Below, piece by piece: positions 23,801-35,681 of a DNA stretch of 64,000 nt. Origin of the DNA: Rhodamnia argentea (Eukaryota > Streptophyta > Magnoliopsida > Myrtales > Myrtaceae); contig NC_063156.1 in the NCBI RefSeq assembly GCF_020921035.1, positions 23,484,283-23,548,282 of the forward strand. The letters are read 5' to 3'. A program made the translations under genes and the position numbers. The notes under the pieces are model-generated. The model saw nothing but the letters and a program-made list of their open reading frames with translations. It had not been told where the DNA came from and made no database searches. How positions within the stretch are numbered: position 1 is the first letter of the stretch; each line of letters starts with the position of its first letter.

Positions 23801-26270
23801 CTTCTATTAGTTTGCAAACATATTCCGCGAGCGACCTACTCTCGAAAGCTTGCCAAAAGAAAGAAGGTATGACCTTTCTTTAGATCAAGCATATCTCTAG
23901 CTATACCGTGAAGATTATGGACAGATATGCTCCAGGAATTCAAATGATTTCACAAGCTAAGTATGACTTCTTAGGAGAGATTACAAAGGCAGTGGAGTGT
24001 ACTTCTCCTTCGGTGGTCCACCATAAACAGGCCAAAAAGAATGGCTTGCATACAAAGAAATGAAGACAAATTGAGGATCATAATCACTCAGTGTTTCACC
24101 TCAAGGGGAAAATGAAAATGATATCTCAAGTATCTTAGTGCAGGTTTTGTTAATAATTATGCCGTGTGCTGAGAACTCAGTTGAATAATGCAGAAGGAAA
24201 GAAATTATTTCGTGGGGTCTTGCAAAATTTAATGTTATATCCATCAGGCCTCCATGATGAAGGATATGGGTCCTCCCTCCACAGATACTTACAAATCTCC
24301 ACGTAACCTAATCCAATCAAATGCCTGCTTATCAAGAAAACTTATATTCATGTCAACAATGGGCTGTTTCATTCTAGTCACACACCAGAATAAATTGTTT
24401 GAAATAAGTCGTAGATCGACTGTATGTATATGAAATATGCCGGCGTGGATTGAATCAAGATGTGTAACAACTTGAAGTTTATATCACGTTTGTGAATTGA
24501 CCTGGTCAGTCCCAAAAAAAAAAAAAAAATTAGTTGTGGTGGATTTATATACAAACTCTGATGCTGGTAATGGTTGGTGTATCTCATACCATTATTTTAG
24601 GCCATGACAAGGTTTGTCTTGTAAAGAAAACCTATGACATGTCTAGGGCACCCTCCTCCAATGCATTTCATCTCCAAGTGGTGTTTTTTTTGCTTCACCG
24701 AGATGCTGCTGTCATGTTCTTTTGGATGTGCTTGGCAACATCTCTTTAGTTTATAATTTCATGGGACGAAGTCAAGATAGAATGATCTGAAGGGAAAAGA
24801 AAACCCTTTTACCCATAGATGCTCCTTCATTGAAAAACAGAACAAAGTGGAAAACTTGTCAGTGAAGCAAAGATCTATTGTCAAGGCTCTTGAGTCTTTG
24901 AGTCTGTTGGTCTGGTAAGCTATATGCTTCACCAAAAAGTCAAATTGAATAAAAAATAACCTAGGAAAATCTTTCAAGAATGAACCAGGAAAACAGACAT
25001 CATAGAAAGAACCATGTAATTGAATGTAGCTGCTAGTGACTAGGATGAATGAATTTTGTGTTAGGTTTGGTACATCAAACCGTAAATGAAAGTATTACTG
25101 TTGGAGACTTCGCGAACTCTGATCACTTGGCTTTGCAATGTACACGAACCGGAAGATTTAAGGTCAAAAGTTACTCACCTCATATTATTCATCCTTCTTT
25201 CTTCCATTAGAAAGTAGAGAAAAGAAATGCAAAATTTGGGTAGTCAATGCTGCAAATCAACTATGAAGACTAGAAACATTTGGTCAGGATTCTCTGAACA
25301 GCACCAGCCACACTTACTCTTGGTCTCATTTGCATGGCAATGACTAGGCATATACAAGAATACCAACTAAAGCAGATACGTTTCACTGTGTTGAGGCTTG
25401 AGAGGGATTAATATTGAACATCAATGTCATATGTTAAGCCGACTGTACATGTTCCTCGTTTGTTTTTTCTTCCTCTATTGATTAGCGAAAGAAAAAAAAT
25501 GCGCGGGTGGTTTATGTTGTACTAGTGTGAGATGCTCGATTTGAACCGCTGTTTCAATATGAAAAGAGGCAAATTGAAAGGCAAGCAAACATGGTAATGC
25601 TGTCATAAATAAATATCAGAAAGGCCCAGAGGATGAAATCAATGAAAAGATTGATCCACCTAAAAAAGCATTGAAGTGGTGAACAAATAACCGGACTATT
25701 TTGTTCAAGAATCTAGAAAACAGAGACATGGAACAATCGATCTTTCATCTCATTAAATTCCTTGAAAGCTAAAAAACAGAAGCTTTAGGGAAAAGAACAA
25801 TAGCTCAGGTCGGTTGTTGAAATGGCAAGTCCCATAAGTCAATTTACATGATGAGGAGTAATCTCATGCCTGCTGTGCCGTTCCATCTTTCATTACAAAA
25901 AAAAAAAAAAAACACAGAGACAACAAATGAAGGTCGACATGACACTTGACTTTTCTGTTTTCTTTTTGCCTTTGCTTTTGGGTTTCTTTATTTTTTTTGA
26001 CAGTTGCTTCTAAGGCCAACCAAAATGCTTGCCATGAATTTCGCCATGATTTTCCTGAAAATTGTGGCCTTTTGATTACGTGCCGTTCATATTAAGCGCG
26101 TCTTAAGGTTCCCTACTTCAACGGGCGGCACTAATCATCTGTTGTTAGAGCTCTAATGAACTTTATTCTTACATCGTTTGTACCAGCAGAGGCCTCATAA
26201 CAATTCCAAGTCTCTCTCTTCATCGTTCAGAACATATATGGTGCCTCAAACTTAGAGGAAATATTGAGGA
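20881..26270. other. Gene desert
   Basis: More than 5 kb without a supported gene. Seen: a poly(A) tract at about 20978-20995, a (CTT)n microsatellite at 22304-22339, and poly(A) tracts near 24513 and 25898. Short open frames have no domain, and no tRNA-like cloverleaf was recognised. Confidence 0.5.
22304..22339. repeat. (CTT)n microsatellite
   Basis: Imperfect CTT repeat of about 12 units, interrupted once by CTG, followed by a T run. Confidence 0.8.
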
Positions 26271-26276
26271 AATATG

Positions 26277-26286
26277 TATATATAAA
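26277..26286 (+). promoter_or_regulatory. TATA box of the DUF1645 gene
   Basis: TATATATAAA about 270 bp upstream of the proposed start codon at 26556, which would give a leader of roughly 240 nt. Confidence 0.5.
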
Positions 26287-26555
26287 CCTCTTGCCCAGGC
26301 CACTTGCTTCTTCTCCTCCTCTGACGGCAAAGAGAAAATTCCCACCTCCTTCATTCAGAGAATCAAGAAACCTGAGACTCTGGTCTGGTTTAAAAATGTT
26401 CTCACATCCCCGTGGCATCTTCAAGCTTCTGAGAAGTTTCTCCTCGACGAAGTCCTGTTTGCTCCAAACTTCCACTTGTGCTTGACATTCTTGATAAATC
26501 TCAAATTTTCCTCAGCCAACATCTTCTGATTCTTCCAGCTTTCGACAGTCAAGGG

Positions 26556-27356
26556 ATGTGCTCAGAAATAGGTAGTCCTCCTCGTGTGTCATTTTCATAT
26601 GATCCGGGGCCAAGAGATAGCACAACAGGGGAATCCATCAAGGCTGGATCAGGTTCCTTCTGCCTTTCGGACAGGAACTCCGATTTCGAGTTCAGCATCT
26701 GTCAAAGCTTTGACTATGAATCTTCTTCGGCTGACGAGCTTTTCGCGAATGGAATGATTCTTCCTGTCCAGATTCAACAGAGAAACAACACTGCTACTCC
26801 AAATGGGACTTCAAAACGTGAAGGTGAAGCACTTCCTTCTTCTTTACTTCCTCCAATCCCATGTCCTCCAAGTGATGAGACCAAAAAGAAAGCAAGCATA
26901 AAGGAGATCGCAGTGTCAAGCTTGGACTCAGAGGAAAAGTCCATCTCCAAGTCTTTTTGGGGGTTCAGGAGGAGTTCAAGTCTCAACTCAGAAGGCGTGC
27001 AAAAAAAGAGCTTGACCTGTTCATTCCCACTTTTGTTGAGAAGCAATTCGACCGGCTCGGCTCCAAATCCCAAAAAAGCACCACAGAAGCAACCATCTAT
27101 TCCATTGCCAAAATCACCGTCGTTGTCGTCTTCTTCTTCATCATCGACATCATGCTTTTCTTCAAGTAATGTGAATTCAAGGCCTCAAAAGCCTCCATTG
27201 AAGAAGAATCACAGCCACGGAACATACTATGGGCACAGATTTAGAATTAGTCCAGTATTGAACGTTCCAACTCCTTCCATTTCGAAAGGGACCGCTAATT
27301 TCCTAGGTTTGGGTTCGTTTCTGCGGAGTGGAAAGGATAAGAAGATTAGGAGATGA
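26556..27356 (+). CDS. DUF1645 family protein, intronless
   Basis: One open frame of 266 residues from the ATG at 26556 (MCSEIGSPPRVSFSYD). An in-frame ATG exists at 26478, but its 26 extra residues look like leader, while MCSE-type starts followed by PRVSFSYDL-like sequence are usual for this family. Conserved parts: FEFSICQSFDYESSSADELF near the N-terminus (the F-F-ADELF block), KSFWGFRRSSSLN in the middle, a long Ser/Pro-rich region with a (TCT/TCG)n-coded serine run, and the C-terminal block YYGHRFRISPVLNVPTPSIS followed by FLGLGSFLRSGKDKKIRR. DUF1645 proteins are plant-specific and mostly uncharacterised; some rice members are linked to growth or grain traits. Predicted disordered, possibly nuclear (inference). 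Confidence 0.88.
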   Translation: MCSEIGSPPRVSFSYDPGPRDSTTGESIKAGSGSFCLSDRNSDFEFSICQSFDYESSSADELFANGMILPVQIQQRNNTATPNGTSKREGEALPSSLLPPIPCPPSDETKKKASIKEIAVSSLDSEEKSISKSFWGFRRSSSLNSEGVQKKSLTCSFPLLLRSNSTGSAPNPKKAPQKQPSIPLPKSPSLSSSSSSSTSCFSSSNVNSRPQKPPLKKNHSHGTYYGHRFRISPVLNVPTPSISKGTANFLGLGSFLRSGKDKKIRR

Positions 27357-29916
27357 TTTTGGTGACTGCATTTTACTAGTCTTCCTTATCTAACATATGT
27401 GTACTCATGTTTGGCTTATATAATCCCCAGTTGATTGTGATCAGAACAAACCAGAAACAAGAAAGAACAGGAATAACAAGAAGGATCATAGATAAGCTAA
27501 GGAAGAGATAGAGAGAGATCAAAAGAGAGACAACATAGAATCTTGGAATGTTGATATCTAAGGAATTGTCAACCCCTTGTTTCAGGGCTGTCTGCTGTCC
27601 TGTTTGCTTTCTGATTTCTCTTCATTCCATGGCTCTTTCAAATTTTTTCCTTCCTTTTTGGGTGTTTGCGTATATTTTAAAAGGTGCTTTTGGACTTTGG
27701 TTTGTCATTGGAGGTATTTTTGTTTATTTATTCACTATGGATCTTTCTCTGTGAGAATGCCTTTTGGTTTAGGTCACCTTCTCCCTGTGTCATAGGTTGG
27801 TTTGACAATGTAACAAATCCAGAAGAATGGTTTTGCTTTTTGTGATTTCTTGTCTGCGTTAGCTTTAGCTGATAGATAATGTGAGCTAATGATGGAAATT
27901 GGTCCGGCACTTTTTTGACTAATTCAACACTCCTGAAGAAATATCAGCATGTTAGGAGGAAAATTTTTGCTTATAAGTTTCGATAATCGACAGTTAGGCA
28001 AGAAAAAGGTTGCCCGACTAGTAGCTACCTGTGGAAATCTTCACCGAGTCATAACAATCCAGCAGTTATTCCACAAAAATTTCTACAGTCCAGTGCCAAA
28101 AAACGCAGGATAGCATCCCATAAGAACAACTTTTTCTCAATGTGACAGTAGTTTCTATAACGTGCAGTGATATAATGTTAATGCATGAACAATAGATGGG
28201 CTTGGGGGCCCAGTAAAATGGACAAGCCCATGTGACTTTTGATGATGCTGGTTCTTGTGTTTCAAAGTTGTCAACTACTGAGTACAGAACACAATTCCCC
28301 CAAAAGAAGAGTAGGAAGATGGTGCTTTTTTGAAGTTTGAAGCACATGGGTCACTTCCTACATATTGACAAGCCTGGACCGAGGAAATTTTCTCAATCTC
28401 GAGATGGTCCAGGTCGCTTGGTTAATGTTGTGCAAAAGAGTGCCTTGTACACACGGCAGTTCGATGATCCGCTCTACTCTCGCACTCTAATGGACGACTT
28501 AAGAGTGCCTGTACCAAGTTTGATTCTTCGTTCCACCCACCAGTTTGGCGTATCCGTGCAACCGTTTCGCATGGTGCTGGTAATAAGACATTACTTCCAT
28601 CTCACAGATAATGGTTAGACTTTATGATTCCGGTAGTAATGATCTTCCAAACTCAAGACTTGTGGGGGAGAGATTTCCGGGTCTTTGTTCTCACAAGGAT
28701 GATTTGCAATTGCATTCAAAGAGCTTTGAAAGGACAATTTGATACGTACTATTTATATAGGGCCTGGAAATGTTGGCACGACTGGTTTGGCGAGTTAACC
28801 AAGGTACTTAGCTTCCCCAGGAAAAATGGAAAACCGCACAAACATAAGAATCCTTACTCCTCTGAGCGCACCGGTAGCTGACCTGCAATGATGACGAGAT
28901 CCAATAAAATGTCGTTCGACTTTTTTACCAGATTTGATACAGTTATAGGAGTTTGCAAACAAAAGAATCGGCACATCGAAGTTTATATAGGCACTCCTAG
29001 GGCTTAGAACTTCATACTTTCTCTGTCGAAAGCTGGCACACGGATGATCAGTTCCTCTGCTAGGGAAGATTACTGAGATGGACCCGGGGGGTTTTATCTT
29101 AGGTGCACCCGATAACAGCTCCTTCGACAACACCCCTATTAACGCATCATAGCAGCAGAATTTTCTAAGTTCTGATATCTTTATCAATTAAGAGTTTTGA
29201 GATTTACATGACCGCTCGATAAGTCCCAACTAGGTAGCAGAGCATGCAACATGAAATTGGTAAAATAGACTCAGCGGACCTGATTCATCCATGATTACAA
29301 TATCTTCATATTTATTTCAACTAACGGGAAGCAGCATATAAGTTTCATGCATCAAGAAGTATAGTCCCATTCCTGAACTGAGGTCATTGGATTCCATGCA
29401 AGTAACCAAGGAGCTGAAGCTTTTCATGGTGGTCATTAATCGAGGATGCCAACAGCGAAAAGCCTACAAGTTCTTCCATGAGTTATACATTCCAATTATT
29501 AGAATATTTCTCCTTCTGGGTCCCTCTGCCAGTTGAATTTTGTTAACTCCAAGAGACCGATAGAAGATGCTTGGATAGGAGAGAAAGCTAGAAAGAACGA
29601 ATTGAATTCTGTTATCATACAAATTAGCGGATATGTCTCCATCCATGTCAAAGACTCTGTTTCCCAACAAGCTTTCTTTAGTCTATCCTCTTACTTTACT
29701 CATTTTAATCACTAACCCTGCAAGTCTAGAATGGAAGAGTTCCAGCAGAACTTGTGAAACTAAAGATACTAACACAACTAGAAGCTTTAAATAGATTTAA
29801 AAGGGCAACGTTGTTTGTGCAATGATGACTACCAGCACCACAAAAATATGATTAGGAAGTTCATGAGACCAAAAGGATTCATCGACCAGTCATTTTCTCT
29901 GAGAAAAGAGCATCCC
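27357..29916. other. Intergenic, nothing recognised
   Basis: The first few hundred bases probably hold the DUF1645 3' UTR. The remainder shows no coding domain or repeat that I can name. Confidence 0.45.
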
Positions 29917-32101
29917 ATGGCCGAGACTGTGGTATCAATGTTAGTAGAGAGGCTGGCCGACCTGCTTGTCGGAGAAGCGAAATTGTGGTGTGGTTTAAGC
30001 GGCCAGCTCGAGGATCTTTGCATCAAACTTAAGTGGATGCAAAGATTCTTTAGAGACACAGATGCGAGGCAAGATGAACGCGAAATGATTCGAGCCCACG
30101 TGGTGATGATCAGAGAAGTTGCCTACGATGATGCTGCGGACATCATCAACATTTTGCCTTCAAAATCCCATCACAAAAGAACAGCAGCCTCAGGAAGTCC
30201 CTCAAGAGGCACTCTTGTGTTTTTAAATAATTAGTTGAATTCCACCAGCTTGGATCTGAAATGGAGGCTATTAAGTCCAAAATCTCTAACTCTACCCTCC
30301 ATTTTATTCAATACGGTATGGAAACCTACAGATGAATGAGAAGCCTCGGATGGCACATACAAAAAGCACCCGAGTCGAGACGATTGTATTCTCATAATGA
30401 GGAGGATGTCATTGGGTTCGAAGAAGACATTAAGAAGTTGGTGGAAGAGTTGCTGCATGAAAAGAGAACTTGCCCCGTGGTTGCGATATGTGGCATGAGG
30501 GGTCTTGGGTAGACCACAATAGCTAAGAAATTTTACCACAATGTGAATGTGAGGATTATTTTGATTGCTTTGCTTGGGTTTATGTATCTCAACAATGCCA
30601 AGCAACCCATGTTTTAAGATGAATGTCGTATAAGCTAATCTCTTTTTCAGATGTTGGGAGGGGTCAAAGCTCGAAACTGACAAATGAAGAGCTGGTGAAG
30701 GAAATTACCAAATTCTGGAGAAGAAGAAATAATTGGCGATCCTTGACGACACCTGGAGTGTCGAGGCTTGGAACCGCTTAAGTCCCGCCTTCTCGTTAAG
30801 GAACGGACGAAGCAAAATCTTGATCACTATTCGTGTAAAAGAAACGGCAAAAAAATTGCAGATCCAGGATTTCTCATCCACGAGCCCTGGAGTTTGGATG
30901 AGGAACAGAGTTGGCAGCGGCTCCGGAAGAAAGCATTTCCACCAAGGGATGAGCCAGGCGCTCCCACTAATTACAAAACCATCATCATCTGGCATAGGAT
31001 TAACTTTCTTTCAATTTCATTAATTCAAACTTGATTAAGGAAAGTATTGGCATACGATTAATTATTTTACGGGGCTTGTGTGCATTGTGTGCATATAAAA
31101 CATAATTTAAGCAGCATAATAAATCGCCGCAGCATACATGCCAGATCTTGATGCTTTCTTGCTTATGACTACATTGATTCACCATCCACTTCTGCAGTCG
31201 AACTCCTACGATACTAGACAGCATATGACACAAACAGAGATGTAATAGATTTTTTTCAAGTTTTCCTACATTTGATTCACAGTAAACTCTTTGAATAGAA
31301 ATATCCTAAAACAGAACAATATCCTCTAGAAAAATATCTTACTTGACCGAGTGCGCATATTCTGATTCTGTTTCCTTCCTAGAATTACAGGTCGACATGA
31401 ACATTGTGGAGTTGGGGAAGAAAATGGTTAGAAGATGTGCTGGTCTACCATTGGCTATTACTGTGCTGGGAGGTTTGCTTTCAAGAAAGCGTTCAATTCA
31501 CGAGTGGGAATTGGTAAATGAAAGCCTAAATTTACACCTAAGAGGGAAAAGCTATGATGAATTCTCGGAGTATCCAAAGTTTTAGCTTTAAGCTACCAGG
31601 AACTTCCATATCGACTGAAACAATACTTCCTATATCTGAGCCATTTCCCGAAGGATTCCGACATTCTTATGAGGACATTGATTCGGATATGGACAGCAGA
31701 CAGTGTAGTGTCTGAAGACGCAACCATGGAGAAATGGAAGATACAGCAGAGACCTATCTGTATGAGCTCATAGATAGGTGCATGGCTCAAGCGGCAAAAG
31801 TTGGTTCTACTGGAAGGTTCAAAGTGAGAAGCCTCCATGACCTTATGCAAGATGAATGCCTCTTAAATGCGAAGGCAGAAATTTTTTGACGTCAATTATC
31901 AACAAAATGAAAGCAAGTCAGTGGAGTATACAACTTACTCCATGCCTCCCACGTTGGCAGCAAATGGTGGACTCCAAAAGCTTGCAATCAGTGCGGAACA
32001 GAAAAATTGTGAATTTGTTATCCCCTCTCTCACGAGAATGGGAGCATGTTCCCACCTGCAGATCCTCCTGTACTCTCAAGCAAGAAGGTTCATAGTGAAT
32101 G

Positions 32102-32516
32102 TTGGCAGCTAAATCATGTCTTCAACAACTTCAAATTGCTTAGTTTTGGAACCTGAAGGCATGGAAAGTCCTGTACCATTGAAGTTACCCAAAGACATAG
32201 GAAGGTTGATTTGCTTTGAGATTTGTTTGTAACATTAATATCGTATCACTAGAATTACCATCAGCCATAGGAAACTTGAAGTTTCTGCAGACCCTAAACT
32301 TCAAAGATTGGCAGCTAAAGCGTGTTTTCAGCAACGTCAAATTGTTTGAGAGTCTTGGACCTTGAAGGCATGGAAAGTCCTTTACCTTTGAAGTTTCCCA
32401 AAGACAGGAAAGTTGATTCACTTGAGATTTTTAAGTTATCATAACATCAGTATCGTATCACTAGACTGACCATCATCCAAAGGAAACTTGAAGTTTCTAC
32501 AGACCCTAGACTTGAG
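32102..32516 (+). repeat. Internal tandem duplication in the LRR region
   Basis: Two imperfect copies of about 206-212 bp start at TTGGCAGCTAAA (32102 and 32308) and share GAAGGCATGGAAAGTCCT, AACATNANTATCGTATCACTAG and GAAACTTGAAGTTTCTNCAG. Each unit encodes parts of an LRR (LPKDIGRL; LPSAIGNLKFLQTLNF). It is either unequal exchange in the LRR array or a post-inactivation duplication. Confidence 0.75.
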
Positions 32517-32543
32517 CAAGGACTCACTTGCAGCAGTACTAAA

Positions 32544-33351
32544 TGTTATAATATGTCTCGAGTTTAAGCCCGAAGCGGAAACTGTGAAGATTCCAAATCA
32601 AATATTTGCGGATATCCGAAATCGAGCAAAGGAAAATATATACGTAATCAACTTATGAATTAAAGTTGGTTGTGCGTTGGTGTATTTGCTCAAGAAACGT
32701 AAAAGCCCAATGTAGAGTTGGACTCGGTCAACGTGCGTCAGCCAAAGAAAGAAGGAAAATACATGGAACTTCCAGGTTGGATTCGGCCAAAGAAAAGATA
32801 AAATAAGAAAGTCAAAGTTTGAGATTTTGTTGACCTTATCTTGGATTCCGTTTCCAGTTTGTTGTGGCTATCTTCACGATGGAAATCTGCACTTTCTTTG
32901 GCGGTGGGTTTAATATAAATGCTTCTCAAGTTTGCTTTACGGATGACTTTCGAAAAGAGTCCTGAAGCGCCGTTCATTGAGTGCTTGGCAAGGGTTTACA
33001 TTCGTTGGTTTTGTTCGCGGAATTACATCAAGAATTCAAGTGTCGAAGCCGATTAAATCTTGAGGTTAGATTTGTGTAATTCCTTTACGAGTTTGAGAGA
33101 TTGTTTCGTTAGGAATTGGGGGCTAAACACCGTGTGCGTTCTTGAATATAATTGGGGCTGGGAAAACACCGAGAGTGTTTGAGTGACTCGAGTGTGGTTC
33201 TATAATCTCCGTGTATCGCTCGTTCTATAGTGGAATTCATGCTGCTCTCCCCGTGGACGTAGGTCTCTACGACCGAACCACGTACATCTAGTGTCCGATT
33301 TATTTTCTTGTTCTGTCTATTTTATTGTTCGATCGCTTGTTCCGCGCAACA
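32544..33351 (+). mobile_element. Copia-type solo LTR (808 bp) inside the NLR pseudogene
   Basis: Starts TGTTATAATATG and ends TCCGCGCAACA (TGTT...AACA), flanked by exact CTAAA duplications at 32539-32543 and 33352-33356. Near its 3' end is the CCCCGTGGACGTAGG...GACCGAACCACGTA block typical of many plant Ty1/Copia LTRs. No internal coding sequence remains. The NLR frame reads across the empty site: DLSKDSLAAVLN ends at the left border and VIWKIEGLRNLYLPG resumes on the right, so the insertion split an LRR codon run. Confidence 0.9.
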
Positions 33352-34071
33352 CTAAATGTGATCTGGAAGATCGAAGGTCTGAGAAACTTATATTTACCTG
33401 GGTATTTTATAATTAACCTGCAGATATTGGTGAACTTTCCAGCAGAGATGAGTCCGGTAATGGACCTCCTCAAGTTGACCAATCTTAGAAAGCAGGAACT
33501 AAGTAACCCTAGATATTTCAATGAGTTGTGTAAAAGCTTCAAGACATCAGGAACAACATTAAGCCGTCTCCGATTCTTGTCATTGAAGAATACTTCCCAG
33601 GGATTCATTGGAGAGATCAACTTAACGGAAGTCCTATTGGGTTGTCCTCACATTCACGAGTTGCATGTGGAGTGTAAGCTAAAGAACTTACCGATGCCGA
33701 ACCAATTCCCTCCACGTATCACCAAATTAACCTTTGAGGATTCTGAACTTGAGGAATATCCAATGCCCATATTAGGGGAGCTGCCAAACTTGAAGATTTT
33801 TTTTTTTACTAACAAGGCATGCCTATCAAGGAAACGAAATGGTTCGCAGTGGCAGCAGTTTTCCCCTACTCAAGTCTCTAGTCCTAAATTACACGGACAA
33901 CCTAAAGGAGTGGAAGATGGATAAGGGATCAGTGCCTTGTCTCTCCCGACTAGAAATTTCCAATTGCGACAAGCTAATGTCTCTCCTGCAGGAACTAGAG
34001 TTGCCACTTGCCTTCAAAACTAGAAATGAAGTACATGCCTTTCCAGTTCAAGAAGTTCGACAGAGGAGGTA

Positions 34072-35681
34072 AAAATGCACCAGGCAGTGCTGTGAACAAT
34101 GAGATTTTCTCCAGGTAAAAATTTTAGCAGTTGTTCATGAAACTATCTTGTAGAAAGCCCACCTCAGACAAGTAGAGAGCTTCTCCTATCTACCTACTTT
34201 CATTGTATTTGCCACTTGAATACGGATCTCATTTAGATCTCTCCCTCTCCCTCTCCCTCTCTCTGACAGGCAGATTGCTAAATGACTGCGCAAAAATGCA
34301 AGCCACCAGCAAAAGCCGCACATATGGAAACCAACTTCAAGTTCAACTATTGTTAACCTACAAGCATTATGGATTCAGAACCGGTCATAACAGGGAGACC
34401 CAAAGGGCAACGACTTACTTCCATTCTCACATCACTACACTATCCAACTGTTAGGGTCACCAAAAGAAAATTAAGAAACTATGACGCAGACAAACATTGT
34501 AGATGGCAGCTGATAACAGAACAGATTAACTCAGAGATGAAACCATCTGAAGAACACATGGTGGGCTATATCATTATCAAGGAAGAAATGGCAATCACGT
34601 CCTCAATGAACAAACTTTAACATTCGTGGGACAGAGTTGACCACACAATCAGCGAGAATTGCGTCTTTGGACTTTGGTCTACGGTCTTGAGCTGCAACGA
34701 AAAAGGAAAAAAAATCGTCTTTCTTGATCTTGCTAATTGATTGTCTTCCTTCTCCCAAGGAGTTGAAAAAAGAAGTCTAAATATCAGTGCATCGTCTTGG
34801 AGAGTTTTGGGGAAGAAATGTCTGTCTCTTTCATATCCTCTTCGACATGGTTTCGTGAGATGTGTGGACATTTTGTTATCTTGTTTACTACTTCTTTACT
34901 TTGGGGAAAGAAAAATGATATTATCTCATATAATTTCCAATAATCTCTATTAGACAGTAAATTTCATAGTACACGTGTTGTCTACTATGGTAATAAGTTT
35001 ATAACAGTAGGATGTCTGCCTTTTAATTTCTCATTATGATTGAAGCAACCATATTCTAAATTCATGTTAAGAATTTGTTACGAGAAGATCTCATACCACA
35101 TCTGTTAACCCATTTTAGACGTGTAATGTATACGATTTGATTTTCCAAAAGTTTCTTGAATCGATATATGTTGTTGTGCTTTTACATTGAGTATAAGATA
35201 GATATTCCAAAAGTTTAATTTTTTTTTAAAATTTTCGTACACAAGAATAATATCCCTCCTCTCGTTCGCCACCGGATAAAAAAAAAAGAATGCTTGGATC
35301 CGTGAAAGATTTATTACATATGATACGAGGAAACAACGCATTGGAAAACTGTAAATAGAGTAGGCACTTGTCGATCATATATCTACCCGAAAAGCAAATT
35401 TTGGTGAAAATGCAAGTGCAACAGCGCTTACAGCACCAAGAATTTAACTCCAAAGGAAAGCCCTCTGCTTTTTCAGATTTTCGCGATTCCCAGCTGAAGA
35501 CGCGAGCAGCCTCGACTCGCACCAATTCTCCACATGCTGGCGCTAAAAGCGGCCTTCTTCCCAATGCCCAAAGCCCCAACTCCCTCCTTCAAGATCACCA
35601 CCAGTTCGCGCCGAAGCTCAATCTGGGCATCGATCTGAACCTCCAAAAGCTAATCAAGATCGATCATTTCGGTCCATTATA
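34072..35681. other. Spacer and 5' leader of the AP-3 delta gene
   Basis: No domain-bearing gene. Contains a (CCCTCT)n-like tract at 34240-34262. An upstream open frame (35368-35682, 104 codons) ends in a TAA that overlaps the AP-3 ATG (TAATG). It may be a uORF if transcription starts far enough upstream, but it may be chance. Confidence 0.4.

Larger units (their letters stand above)
29917..34071 (+). pseudogene. CC-NBS-LRR (Rx/RPP8-like) resistance gene pseudogene
   Basis: Order of remnants: Rx-type coiled coil (MAETVVSMLVERLADLLVGE; LEDLCIKLKWMQRFFRDTDA) from 29917; a frameshifted coiled-coil end (EMEAIKSKISNSTLHF, about 30258); NB-ARC start VIGFEEDIKKLVEEL (about 30408); P-loop GMRGLG followed by TAG where GKT lysine is expected (30510-30512); RNBS-A FDCFAWVYVSQQ in another frame; kinase-2 ILDDTW (about 30735); RNBS-B ILITIR; GLPL motif AGLPLAITVLGGLLSRK (about 31438); a winged-helix part YRLKQYFLYLSHFPKD after a frameshift; then LRRs to about 34070. 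Many stops and shifts, an internal duplication and a solo LTR (32544-33351) show it is non-functional. About 400 bp between RNBS-D-like sequence and GLPL (30970-31391) may be an intron. Intact relatives are intracellular immune receptors. Confidence 0.9.

Noticed and set aside
26478-26555. Upstream ATG as DUF1645 start
   Set aside because: The 26 extra residues are unlike the family; the ATG at 26556 gives the usual MCSE-type start. Not fully excluded.
33325-33355. ATG at 33325 as start of an LRR protein
   Set aside because: The first codons derive from the 3' end of the inserted LTR; the LRR frame begins upstream of the insertion.
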